Positions 1 through 11,900 of a stretch of DNA of 64,000 nt are shown here, one piece after another (the stretch's first letter is position 1; every line of letters begins with the position of its first letter). The stretch covers positions 5,985,001-6,049,000 of the forward strand of contig OZ020305.1 in NCBI GenBank assembly GCA_963971305.1, given 5' to 3'. The DNA comes from Arcuatula senhousia (Eukaryota > Mollusca > Bivalvia > Mytilida > Mytilidae). The notes below the pieces were generated by a model, which did not search any database, was not told the origin of the DNA, and saw only the letters and a program-made list of their open reading frames with translations. The position numbers and the translations under genes were made by a program.

Positions 1-119
1 CCATTGTTTCTCAATAACATTGTTATCTAGAAAACGTAAGACATTCCATTGAGTCTTTGGATGGTTAAATGGAATTCTGTCACCTGTCACTTGACTTTGA
101 CCTAAATTTTTCTGAAGGC

Positions 120-720
120 TCAGCCAGACCTTTAATGAGTTCTGTGATGAAGCAGACAGGCAAGACATACTTTAGTGTCAACTCTTGTTGTTTTGTCAAT
201 AACTTGGGAACTAAACATCAAAGAGGAATGATATTTGGTCAGTGAGTACATATTTGATGGTAGTCAGTATCAGTACCAAAATTAAGTGACCTTGACCTAC
301 AATTTTCGCATGAATGACTCGGGTTAAAGTTTTGTTTAAGGTCAATATCTCAGCAACTGCAAGTGGTAGAGAAATGAATTTTGGTCAGTGTGATCATCTT
401 TGATATCAACCAACATCTGTACCAAAATTAGATCACCTTGATCTTCATTTTCCAAATGAATGATTCAGGTTAAAGTTTTGGTTAAGGTCACATCTCAGCA
501 ACTACAAGAGATGATATTGGGACATCTTGGAAAGTAATCAGCATCCATACCAAAAAAAAAGGTCACCTTGACCTACATTTTCTGCTTGAATGACTCAGGT
601 TAAGGTGCATATCTTGGCAATTCCAATTAGTAGAGGAATGATATTTGGAAAGTGGGTATATCTTGGATAGTAATTGACATCTGTTCCTTAACTAATATTT
701 TAGTGAAACAGGCGAGGGGA
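120..720. repeat. Degenerate tandem repeat element
   Basis: Three or more diverged units are visible, beginning near 278, 421 and 548 (spacing roughly 127-143 bp). Each carries ACCAAAATTA, a TGACCTTGACCT-like stretch and GAATGACTC(A/G)GGTTAA. Near 150-190 there is a version of the end sequence GACATACTTTAGTGT that also terminates the elements at 2926-3840 and 17646-18577, so this is probably a decayed relative of them. No coding signal is seen. Confidence 0.6.
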
Positions 721-1221
721 TTAGCTGTTTTGTGCGACTGCTCCATTTCTCTTGCTTTTTCATCAAATGAAAAGAAAAAAATCACCTTTTTTGTATGTTA
801 ACAATGTAAAAAGCTGCCTCATCCACTTTATGGACCAACAACAACAAAAAAATTAGAAGCCTACCTGCCTCATCTGTTTTGACAAAAAATATTTATTTTT
901 GTGTGGCCTTAAGTCATCACTTAGTGTTCATCATCTGTTTGCTCTTATTTCAAAAAAAAATCTCAGGCTTTATAGTATTCTTCATTGAGTTGAGGAGTTG
1001 ATTTAGCTGTTATTGGCCTTAATGATCAAAAATAGCAAATATTCAGATTTTGGCCTCAAGAATGAAAATAATTGCAAAAGGGAAAAAAATTGCTTGTTTC
1101 AAACAATAGTGATGTCCCAAATTCTGCAACTTCAGAAAATTTCAAAATATATTTACATATATACTGTATATGTTTTGGAAAAAAATTCTTGTGAAGTTAT
1201 TCCTGAACTGAATTTTCATAT
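721..1221. other. AT-rich spacer, nothing recognised
   Basis: AT-rich sequence with homopolymer runs. No splice-consistent exon, RNA gene or clear repeat border is seen. The short open frame here has no coding character. Confidence 0.4.
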
Positions 1222-1865
1222 GACCGCAAAAAAATTGCGGACATATAATGGTATGATGCTGTCGTCATTTGCCTCTGCGTCTGCGTTGTCTGTTAACTTT
1301 AGTGTATACAAGATAACTTTAGTTCTAGCTATCCAATTGCTATGATATTTGGCAGTGTTGTTCCTTACCGTGAAAAGATGGATGGAATTGACTTTGGGAT
1401 CCCCTTTTTTTGTTTAGAAAAAAGGGGCAAAAAATGCTTTTTCTTTGTTTGTTGCCACAATAATTTCAGTTTTAGTTATCTGATTGCTTTGTATTTTGGT
1501 AGTGATGTTCCTTACCATAAAAGGATGGATGGGATTGATTTTGGGGGTCCCCCCTTTTTTTGTTAGGAAATAAGGGGCAAAAAAATCAAATATTTTATTT
1601 GGTCCTACAATTACTTTAGTCCTAGTTAGCCAGTTAGTATGAAATTTGTCAAGGATGTTCCTTACCATAAAAAAAATGGGCCTGATTGAATTTTGTGCCC
1701 CCCCCTTTTCCCCCGTTATGTAATTAGGGGCCGAAATGAAACTTTTTATTTTTGGTCCGATTTTGAATTTTTTTTTTTGCAAGTTTATTCTTGTCAAGTA
1801 GCAAATCCGAATTTGAGATTAAATTTTTGCGACCATCCCCTTTTTCACCCGCTTATGTATAGCAT
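1222..1865. repeat. Tandem-core interspersed repeat
   Basis: It begins with the small hairpin GACCGCAAAAAAATTGCGG. Three diverged units of about 148-150 bp follow, near 1360, 1508 and 1658, each with TTCCTTACC, a GGATGGATGG-like stretch and a C-run/T-run block. It ends near a C-rich stretch at about 1835-1860. The open frames on both strands here follow the repeat units and are not genes. Confidence 0.6.
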
Positions 1866-2042
1866 AGACTAGTTGAGCCAAACTGGACACCTAGAAGCAA
1901 ATAGTGAATGGACACCACTGAGGAAGTCATAAAGGCTCAAAACATTAAAGTTAGATACTATCTGAAGATGTTTCAAGGCAAAGAGCATGGCAGCATCCAA
2001 GGCAAAGAGCATGGCAGCATCATCAGTGCATGAACAGTATCA

Positions 2043-2190
2043 TAGGCGGATCCAGTGGGGGGGCCCGAACCCCCTTTTGCTGGATAAATTTGGTTGAATA
2101 TAAAGGTAACCATTGGAGCATGACCAAAGCGGGCCCCCTCTTAGGCTAGTCAGTGAGCCCCCTCTTTTCAGAATTTCTGGATCCGCCACT
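2043..2190. mobile_element. Short element with GGCGGATCCAG inverted ends
   Basis: The left end reads AGGCGGATCCAGTGG and the right end CTGGATCCGCCACT, giving terminal inverted repeats of about 11 bp around a C/G-run-rich interior. A partial second copy lies at 38134-38172. Size and structure fit a non-autonomous DNA transposon (MITE); the superfamily is not determined. Confidence 0.6.
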
Positions 2191-2925
2191 GAGTATGTCA
2201 GAACTTCACACCAGGATACTATCATCTGAAAGTTTATTTATACTTTTTTGCTTCTTGACCTGGTCGGATTTCACAAGTTTTGATTTACTCAAAGTAAGTG
2301 GGTTATAATTACCTGCAAGTACTTGGCATTGAGTTTTACTTATGTCTGACAGTATAAAAAATTCTGTCAAGCTTTTTTTCCAAAAACTGCACATTGCACA
2401 TAAGAATGATTTGAAATTTAAAAGGGTGATTTGGTATGACAAACTGTATATCCTAAGATCTGTCAGACAACCACTTCCTGTTATAGACATAATTTTCCAT
2501 TTTGTGTGTTTTTAATTGCTTTTAGTAATGTTTTACATTGAGATGTATAGGATTAGCTTCAAAAGGCTACTGTAAACCAGGAAATTTTTGTGACAGTTTT
2601 AATTTTGCAATTTTCACATTGACTATGCTAGTGCGAAATATAAACGGTGCAAATATATCTGTCTGCCATTGTAGTCTGTGCACAATAACATTGCAGCACA
2701 AATTTATAAATGCCCAAACTAAAATTGTGTCATCTTACTGCGAAAAAAAGATGGCACGAAAATTTCCCAGTTTACAGTATACATATAAAGACAATTCTTC
2801 TTAATAAAATTTATATTAGTTACAGAATATTTACAAAATGACAACATAATACAACTTACACATTTAGACACAGGCTCACACAGCTAAAACTTATATTCAT
2901 ACATTCGTACATGAATAACATATGT
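2191..2925. other. Intergenic AT-rich sequence, nothing recognised
   Basis: No exon, RNA gene or clear repeat is seen. Two short open frames on opposite strands have no splice sites or recognisable protein and are taken as chance. Confidence 0.4.
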
Positions 2926-3840
2926 AACAAGAGTTAACACTAAAGTATGTCTCGCCTGCCGGCACCATCAGAAACAATTATTCTTTCTTACTTCCACTAT
3001 ATTTTGAATTTACATGGTTTTTCAGTTTCTGAGATCAAAAAATGTTTATAGAAGAACTTAAACATTGCAAATATATGCAATAAAAATAATCAAAGTCACT
3101 CAACCGGAAAATCAAGGTCAAGGTCAAAAGATGAGGATGTAACTGTGCTAATCTACTACTGAGGCATATGCATACCAAGTTTCATCAACCTAGGACTTAC
3201 AGTTCTTTAGATATGGAGGTTCTCGCAAAACTTTTCCATTAATATTATATGTATTGAAAATTGTCAAAGTCACTCAACTGAAAAATCAAGGTCAAGGTCA
3301 AAAGATGGGGATGCAACTGTGCTAAGCTACTACTGGGGGATATGCATACCAAGTTTCATCAACCAAGGACCTATAGTTCTTGAGATATGGAGGTGCTCGC
3401 AAAACTTTTCCATTGCTATTATATGTATTGAAAATTGTCAAAGTCACTCAACCGGAAAATCAAGGTCAAGGTCAAAAGATGGGGATGCAACTGTGCTAAG
3501 CTAATACTGGGGCATATGCATACCAAGTTTCATCAACCTAGGACCTACAGTTCTTGAGATATGGAGGTGCTCGCAAAACTTTTCCATTGCTATTATATGT
3601 ATTGAAAATTGTCAAAGTCATTCAACCGGAAAATCAAGGTCAAGGTCAAAAGATGGGGATGCAACTATGCTAAGCTACTACTGGGGCATATGCATACCAA
3701 GTTTCATCAACCTAGGACTTATAGTTCTTGAGATATGGAGGTGCTCATAAAACTTTTCCAAAAAGTTAACGCCGCCGTCACCGCCGCCGCCGCCGGTAAA
3801 GTAACACCTATGTCCCGCTCTGCTTCGCAGGCGAGACAAA
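2926..3840 (+). mobile_element. Element with GTCTCGCCTGC ends and 174-bp tandem core (copy 1)
   Basis: Terminal inverted repeats are GTCTCGCCTGC near 2949 and GCAGGCGAGAC near 3827. The core holds about four units with exact 174-bp spacing (the CAAAGTCA marker at 3091, 3265, 3439 and 3613). Each contains TCAAGGTCAAGGTCAAAAGA and ACCAAGTTTCATCAACC. A CCG-rich stretch (3769-3796) precedes the right end. A second copy, in reverse orientation, is at 17646-18577. Because 174 is a multiple of 3, open frames run across units; they are by-products of the repeat. No transposase is present. The architecture resembles bivalve tandem-core elements such as the pearl family, but that assignment is inference. 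Confidence 0.8.
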
Positions 3841-4064
3841 AATCACAGAGTCCAATGTACAAAAGATTATGATATACATAAGCAAGTTTCAGGAGCAATC
3901 ACAATATTTACTAGTTTATTTCCTAATGACAGGTTGGTTTGAATCGTTCTAAGTAAATAAATTAAATATAACAAAAATGTGAACCAGAAGTTACAAAGTT
4001 AACTTCAGTAATGCATTATGCATACTCTCCTGTAAATATTCTTGGTTGGTTCAGTGTTATTGTA

Positions 4065-4070
4065 TTTATT
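4065..4070 (-). terminator. Candidate poly(A) signal of TM2D2
   Basis: TTTATT on the plus strand reads AATAAA on the minus strand, about 50 bp past the TM2D2 stop codon. Confidence 0.55.
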
Positions 4071-4073
4071 TAG

Positions 4074-4149
4074 TAGTATGGAACCCAATTACTGACATCA
4101 ACAAAAAGAATTTTGCTTTCAATAGTATGGAACCCAATTACTGCCATCA
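4074..4149 (-). repeat. Short direct duplication at the TM2D2 3' end
   Basis: TAGTATGGAACCCAATTACTG occurs at 4074-4094 and again at 4123-4143 (offset 49 bp). The match extends six more bases with one mismatch. The right copy encodes the last residues of TM2D2; the left copy lies in its 3' untranslated region. Confidence 0.85.
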
Positions 4150-7100
4150 TTGGGAAGGAGAATTCCGTTGACTAATAACACAACATCCACAATCCACCAC
4201 ACACCTAATCCTCCTAAAGTAAGAAGTTTACCTACAGCTGTCCCTAAAATCAGAAAATCTTGAGATATAGAAGGGAGATAAAGTAATATTGTTTAATCTT
4301 AAGTAAAAGTGACAATATAAGAGATTACTTACCAACTGTTAAATTCTAACTATTATGATACAATGTACAGAAAAGTTGTTCAGAACGGGTTACATATTTG
4401 TGGTATTTTTTTTTTTACCAAATTAAAGTATGGTGTTATGTCTTTTCTTATGACCATGCATGCATATATATGAAACTTTGTTTACATCTGGAGTAATAAT
4501 TTGATACAATAGAAGATAATGAGATGTGAATTATAGAATATAGGACTTTTCAATTCTTGAGATCGAGTTTATCACGGGTTTATGGTTCATCCGAATTGAA
4601 AAGTACTATATTCTTTTTATTAGTAATCACTAAGCAACAAAATGTGATTTTTTCCTGCTAAAGTGGTTATTTTTAATGTTTTTGATAGGAACTAATTTTT
4701 ATGCGGACTTATCATTTAAGTGCTACGTCATCCTACTGACTCGATAATTTAGGTGATAAAATTAAAAGGAAAATGTAATGATTATCGATTACTGTGTTTA
4801 TTACACAACCTCCATAAATCTACTGCAATTTATACATTAACGATGAAAAAGTTACATTATACACATGTTCTATTTCTAGGCAAATTTCTATAAGATACCA
4901 TAAATTTACGCATTAAGTTTACGTACCTGTTTGTCCTAAACAAAATCTGTCCATCCCAAGAAAACCTAAGAGAACTGAGTAGATCAAGGTGGTCAGGAAA
5001 TAATGTCCAGAATATCTGAAATATTTTTTTTTTAATATCAAAGCTTTATCATTTATTGTATAAATAGAAATAAAAATATACTGTAGTAAAACCAAATTAC
5101 TGTGTGAACTGGTTACCTAAAAATAGTTTAACCTTTTGTAAAGAAAACCTGGGTTTGAATAAATTGTGTGAAAAAAAAGTTTTTTAAAGATACATTTCCT
5201 AGTTTAGTATAATAAATCTGATGTAGTCGATCTATGATGTCTAATTAAGGTGGGATGTTACAAACATTTTGTTACCAACTTTACAATAAAAAATTTACCT
5301 ATATAACAAATCTGTCTGACTGTTGTGAAATGCAACATCAATTTTAGTTAAGATTCTATTGCTATTTTCACTTCTAAGCAATGTTTATGAAACTGAATCT
5401 TAAAAATGAGATATGTAACATAAACTTTCTTTTACATCAATGCATCGCAAAGGGTAATGGGCTATAAGGTGCTTATCTGGCCCCAATTTTTTTGAGAAAA
5501 TAAATTATAAGAACTGATAAAGTTTATACTGTAACTTATTCATGTTATGTATGGTTGTATTGAAACAAGCTGAATTACTCATTTCTTCATTGATATGATG
5601 TCACAATCATTTGTTAAATGACATCGTAATTCAGGAAAAACTGAAAAACATTCAAAATTTACAAATTACAGATCAGTTTTTCAAAAAATTAAATACCTCC
5701 GCATGTCTGCACCAAAAAGATATTTCACACACCCAGGTATTGTGTCATTTTACATATTTTTGCCAAGTTTCATTTTGGTGCAGGCCTGTGGAGGCATTCA
5801 AATTAAACAAAAACCATTGTAAAATGTGACGGTTTTGACCATTTTTTGGCAATAATTGTAAAATAGTCATACTTTAAGGACGTGTGTAAAGAAAGACTAC
5901 AATCTTACAAAGCTATAATGGCCTAATACTTGATTTGCATCATTTTAAGATTGGAAATAAAGCATATGTCCTTAAACAAAAGACACAGAAATTTTGGGGC
6001 CAAAAGAGGGTCTTAGAGCCCCTACCTCTTTTACAAGTGTGTGTTCTTGTATTAGTTTTCGGTCATACATTAATATTGTAAGTGCCTTTTTGACTACAAA
6101 AAGTATAAATTCATGGTGTTGAAGTTGTGTTTTCCTATACGGGTTAATTTCCCATCAAATTTGTTGTTTTTTAAATGCATATATTGAAATCTGGAGATAT
6201 GTCATTTGGTATTGTCCCACCTTAACAACTGTTAATCAGTGTTGTATTGCAATGACTTATTATTATTTAAACATCTTGCAAGTCTTCTTGAACTAATACA
6301 AATTTGGGCTTTTTTTGTACTTACTTTATACAAGGAAATCCATCTTTAAGAAAAGATCTGTCACCATAACATTCTATGCCATGTAAAACTGAACAGTTTA
6401 CTTTAGTCTTTTCAACATCCTCATATCTTCTTCCTCCGTACTATATAAAAAACACATACATGTAGTCATTCATTATTCAATACAGAGATAATGATTTAAT
6501 AGTATATGAATAAATTAATATTGGGGGATGGCATTCATTTTGTTCATTACATAGGCTTAGTATAACAAGTGCACAACCACCTTTTATTGCAAAATCTTAG
6601 AACTGAGGTAAAGAATTTAATTGGATGTAAAGTTAAGATTTAAATGTATACATGTATGTAATTAACTTTTTTTCTATCCAATCTTTTTATTTCTATATTT
6701 TATTCATTACATGTAATGACTGTACAATGTTTAAAAATTTATAACCTCAGGGGTTACCTCCCTTATGTTGCTACTTTTCAAGATTTACTAAAAAAATATG
6801 CGTACATGTAGTTAATGCTCGACAAACATTTACTGATATTTAACTATGATAAAGTTAATTTAAAACTGAACTTATTATTAAATGAAATACCTTAGTGCAT
6901 CCATAACCTAGCTCATTTCGTCTTGTGACATTCCCATTCAAATCCAAAGGATCACTACAATTCAGAAACTCTATGGGTCTGAAAAAATAAATACATTGAG
7001 GATTAATCTATAATAATCATGATGTCATTATAACTAATAATATAATGGTATGAATTAATCGTTGGTTTATTTATCAGGATTGGTTGTACTGATTTTAGCA

Positions 7101-8635
7101 TACTTTTGATTTTGGTTGTACACATGTACACGGTGGTAGTTACCCAAATGAGCATAAGTACCCCTCAAAATAATAAATGATGAAAAATAAATTTTTTAAA
7201 AGATTATTTTTTATTGAAGATTGCACATTTTTATAACGACTGAAACAGCATTTCCAAATGGGGTATGTTTTTTTTTATTTGTAAGAATTTATGGCTTTTG
7301 AACAGGTTGGAGAGTATGCCTGGGTATATTTCTTGTTTTCAAGGATTGTCTGATCCTTGATTTCATGGATTCAAAACTTAAACTTGATATTACTCATATA
7401 ACGGGGTTGCTACTCTTTGTACATTAAATAGTAGGTTATATGGTTATATAGCCAGCATTTACTGTTGAGCTAGCAATAAGAAATTCTTATTGTTACTGAA
7501 AAGACGAAAATCTAGAACGGATGACAGGACAGAGACCGAATCATTTATGACCGTAACAATAAGAATTTTATTATCATTACAGCAAATCGATATTGTAACG
7601 GTATGAAATATATAGAGTGACATGACATTTGATTGATTTAAATATATATATAAAACTGGGGGCAAATAATACTCAGATAATCTAAATTTATTTTGATAAC
7701 TCATGACACAAGCGATACAACCAATAAGGGGTTTTTGGATTAGTTTTTATCCTGCGCATTTCTGGAGAAACCATTCAAGTCACAGATGACGGATGCCACA
7801 GTGTGGACATCAGTGGAACAAACTTTGCTGTTTCATTTTGCAATTTTCTTCTGGCTCTGATGCAACACACATTTTAAGTTCCTTCCAACAGACTGAAGGG
7901 AGTATAAAATCACTTTATTCTACTAATGTTAATTTTCAGTCTAAAATTCAGTTGCCTCATTCATGTTTTTGGTAATGATATATAAGATAACCAATGACAA
8001 CAAGCTAAACAACTACTTTCATACAATCCTTTCATAAATTATGTTAAATGTGAAACAAGTAAAACTACAAAATATCCTGTCTGGCAAATCTCTTACGTGT
8101 ATCCTTCATAAATAAATTTGCCGTAATAATAAATGCCGTAACAATAAGAATTAATATTCTTATTGTTACGGTCGTAATTGATTTGGTCTCCATCCCGCCA
8201 TCTGTTCCTGATTATTGTCTTTGCCGTAAAAATAAGAATTTCTTATTGTTATGGTTTTGCCATAATCGTATCCTGTGTTAATAAAAATTGACCCCCTTCT
8301 CTATTATACCCACATAAGTCAATATAAATGACCAGAATTCAAGCCCCTGTATGACATATGTGTGTGAAACGCCAATCCAGTGCAGTGATGTCCCATACAT
8401 AAATAATTATGTTATCTCCTCCCTGAATTAAATTTTCAATTAAAATAAGCTTTACTTAAATGGTCAAGAATACTTTTAAACGTTAAACTTACAAGTTTTT
8501 GCAAAGAACTAATGGTGAATGAGGGACATATGCCTCATCGCACTTTTCATCGAAACACTCTTCAATTTCAATGTTTAAAACTGATCCTATCAAACAAAAG
8601 AATGTTGTTAGATACAGGTTAATTATCTTTGCCAT
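4119..8635 (-). CDS. TM2D2: TM2 domain-containing protein 2 (TM2D2)
   Basis: Five coding exons on the minus strand join with matching phases: 8635-8493, 6978-6891, 6440-6325, 5015-4927, 4243-4119, giving 186 aa. All introns are GT-AG. The start at 8635 opens a hydrophobic signal peptide (about residues 1-20). A Cys-rich lumenal/extracellular part follows, with PLVLCKNLP (41-49) and NELGYGC (69-75), both typical of TM2D2. The TM2 domain (about 116-180) has two membrane segments around the DRF motif (GMDRFCLG, 136-143) and the [14 protein letters not shown] segment. It ends in [10 protein letters not shown]. Human TM2D2 is somewhat longer (about 214 aa), mainly at the N-terminus. The fly orthologue (amaretto) acts with its TM2D1/TM2D3 paralogues in Notch signalling; the same role here is inference. 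Intron 3 holds a TTAA-flanked element and intron 1 a set of palindromes. Confidence 0.95.
5249..6221. mobile_element. TTAA-flanked element in TM2D2 intron 3
   Basis: TTAA (5245-5248) then GGTGGGATG at the left, and TGTCCCACC then TTAA (6222-6225) at the right. The inverted end is short (GGTGGGA). Length is 973 bp, with no transposase frame. TTAA target sites suggest a piggyBac-type non-autonomous element. The short terminal repeat keeps confidence moderate. Confidence 0.5.
7468..8254. repeat. Cluster of AACAATAAGAA palindromes in TM2D2 intron 1
   Basis: Three near-perfect palindromes share the arm (A)CAATAAGAA / TTCTTATTG(T): around 7468-7495, 8133-8168 (16-bp arms CCGTAACAATAAGAAT around TAAT) and 8224-8254. 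A single arm lies near 7552-7568. They may be ends of small mobile elements or foldback units. Confidence 0.65.
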
Positions 8636-8999
8636 TTTAAGTATCCATATTTGTCATTTTTGTCCGATTTATTTCCTTTTTTCGAACAAAAAAAATAAAT
8701 ATCAATGTCAAAATTTTGCATTACTGTCTTATGGTAAATTTAATAACAATAAGCGCACACCTGATAAAGATAAAATAATCAAACTTACAACCAAACAAAA
8801 TAAAAAATGTAAACAACAACGGACAATAATTATTTTTCTAAAACATATATTTCTTAGTGCTAACGCATTACATCTTATCGCAAACCTGTGAAAAATTCAG
8901 ACTGTTACATTGAAAATAAAAATATCGATGTAGAATTTTTTTTAAAGGTACGTTGTAAAAAAAATACATCTGAGTACCAAAAAGTGCCAAGCTGGAATC
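8636..8999. promoter_or_regulatory. Shared divergent promoter region of TM2D2 and STX18
   Basis: The start codons of TM2D2 (minus, 8635) and STX18 (plus, 9000) are separated by 364 bp with no other gene between. Both 5' untranslated regions and promoters must lie here unless non-coding first exons exist elsewhere. The sequence is AT-rich and no clear TATA box was singled out. A plus-strand open frame inside it is taken as chance. Confidence 0.6.
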
Positions 9000-11900
9000 A
9001 TGTCAGATGTCACAAATCTGTTCAAAGCTACTGTAAAAACACTGAAAAGTAGAATAAAAATAGCTAAAGACACAGATAAAAAAGAAGTTACAAATATATT
9101 TCCCAGGAAGAAGAGTGATTTTGAATCAACTGCAAGAGGACTGGTAAAAAATCACAGGCACTAGTTTCTATCAATTATCATGATAATGGGGGGAGTCGAG
9201 TACATAGACCCCCCCCTCCATTATTGATAGAAACAAATGCCTGTGGTAAAAATTATTGGAGAAGTTGTAACATTAAATACACTGACGGATGGATCAATAT
9301 GAGGCAGGTTAAACCTGTTACGCTCCCGCTGTTTCGATTAATTCAATCATTTTTTGTTCGAAAATAAGAACAAACTAGCTTTTCTTGTGGGTCTACGCCT
9401 GCGTTTAATGACGTCTAAAACTTTCAAAGAAAAAAAAATTTAAAAGAAGCAGAAAGTTCAGGAAAAGAAGAGTGCTAAACCGGACGTAGATGGAAAATTC
9501 AGCTCATAGTACATGTACAACTAAAATATTGACATTTCTACCATTATTGCCTCCTTCGGGAGCATATGATGAAACTTTACATGAAGGAAGTACATCATAC
9601 AGAGATGTGCTAAAAGAAAGTTAAAGCTGTTGTCAAACATTGTTTCAGGGGTCAATGATCATCATTTATATTTGCAATATTATTAACATCCTTTTGTGAG
9701 CTTGCTTATAACAAATATAAGTTATTCTCTGTCTTTTTTGTAGGTTTCAACAATCACACAACTTAAAGAATATCTTCTCAAGCACAGAAAAGATTATGTG
9801 AATGCAGGAAGGTAATGTCTATAGTGATTGAAAGAAACAAATAAATTCCTTTCTATAATATCACAGGGACTTTCAGCATTATGAGCATGGGGCAATAAAA
9901 TTAGTTAGTGATTTGGTTGGCATTTTTCAAAACTGCTCCTGCACTTTTTATTGGGAAAATAACTGTTGAAACCAATCATTTCAGAAGTTAAAAAATATGT
10001 TTAACAATTTTCTGCTTTGAACACCATCTTTTTTGGAAATTTTAAACCTCATTTGGGGAAAAATTAAGCCATTTTTTAGACATTTTGTTAAACTTTCTCA
10101 AACAACCTTATCCTTGTTATTCTCGAGGTGAATATAGGCAAACAATATCACTGTTAGCACTTACATGTGTAGTATCCATTAAATTTATTTTTATGCATAA
10201 CATATATTACATTTTTATTTTTGTATAAGTTTTTTCATTTAACATTAATTTAGTATCAAGTAATGATTAAAGGGAAACAAAGTTTTGCATTAATTATTTA
10301 CTTTTTAGTTTTTTGTCATCTGATGTGAACACACTGACAGACACAGAGAGAGATCAGATAGACACAGAGGCTCAGAATGTCATCAAGAAATGTCAACACA
10401 CAATTTATATGTTCAAAACAGAAGGTAGACCAAATAAATCTAATTCATTATATCATGTTTATTATCAGTATTATGAATTTGCCATTCTTCATCATGTCAC
10501 CTGCAACGTGTTGCAAAGCGACATATAGGAGTCACTTTCACACTATTCATCGTCTAGTGTTGTTGTCCTGCAGCGTCACAAACATTTCTGTCACAGTTTT
10601 CTGGGCAACTACTGACACAGCCTCTTGTTATTTGGCATGTAGCTTCCTCCAATAGTACTTTATGGTTTAATGCGATCTTATAGCTGTAACTCATCAGCTT
10701 TCTGTTTACCGAATATTAAAACACAGGCGACATACATCTTCCATGCAAGACAACCATTCTTGTTTTATTATAAGATTATCGATAGAAGCTTCAAAACAAA
10801 TGTAAAAATTTGGGAACACAAAAAATGACACAGTATTATGGCTCTTAACTGAACCTTTAACCAGTAATTATTTGACAATAGAGAATCATTTAAAAGTCTC
10901 TGTGAATCGTCATTATCCACAGCTTCATGGTCATAACAGGTGCCCCATTGCCTTAAGTTACTCTACTTATATGACCTCTTTTTGGCCAGATTTTATGGAG
11001 TGAAAAACCTGGATTATAAAATGGTGAATGTCAGGCAAGCAGGGAAGAAATTTTTGTAACAGTTTTCTCAGCAACCACTGATCACAGCCACTTGATATAT
11101 GGTATGCAGCATCATAGTGGGGTCCCATAACCTGGGATACGATTTCAGGTCTGTCGCTCTCCTACTTCCTGTAACAAAGTGTTTTCAACACTTAATTGCC
11201 ACACTGGTTGGTGTCATTTATATTCAATTGAAAAGACAACCACTGATCTGATAATAAGTGTGGTTTACCTGACTTTTGTGATTGTATTATTTTCACATTG
11301 TAGCTCATCACCATGCAGTACATCCTCAAGTCAAAGAACATAGAGATCATGTGATCAGAATCATAGAAGATTATCTGAAAGGTAAATTAAATAGAGCACT
11401 GCTGAATCTAAATATCAAACTGGCTCTTATTTTTAGCAATTAAATCATTATTGCTTTATGATGGAAAAAGTCTGTATTGATTACATAAAAATGTATTCCG
11501 ATGTGAAACACTTGCATTATCTTTTTTAAATGAGGACCATTTCGAAAAGGTAATCATTAAGTTCTTGTCTACATAATTGGCTGTGTCCTGTTTTCCATTG
11601 CAGATTTTGATTTTTTTAAGATCTTTAGAGCTCTATGATTTTTAAGTCAAGTGCGTTTTTTTCTGTTTCCTATTAGGGGTGAAACGATACTCCGAAGTAC
11701 AGAAAATCCACGGAATTTTGGCGAATTTCGGTGTATGGTACAAATTTTCAACTTTCGATTCGGTACTATTTTAGTCTTTTCCATTGGAAATCTTCAGTGT
11801 GGAGATTACAATATTAGTCATAGCCATGGCTGACGTGCTCGCCGATGATGAAAACAATTAAAAAAGAATGTTTGTCTTTGTTTTCTTTAGAAACAAAAGC

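Noticed and set aside
1414..1797. 127-codon minus-strand frame
   Set aside because: It lies within a tandem repeat element; the protein is itself repetitive in step with the DNA units.
8571..8891. 106-codon plus-strand frame between TM2D2 and STX18
   Set aside because: It overlaps TM2D2 exon 1 on the opposite strand and the shared promoter, is Lys/Asn/Ile-rich and has no recognisable features.
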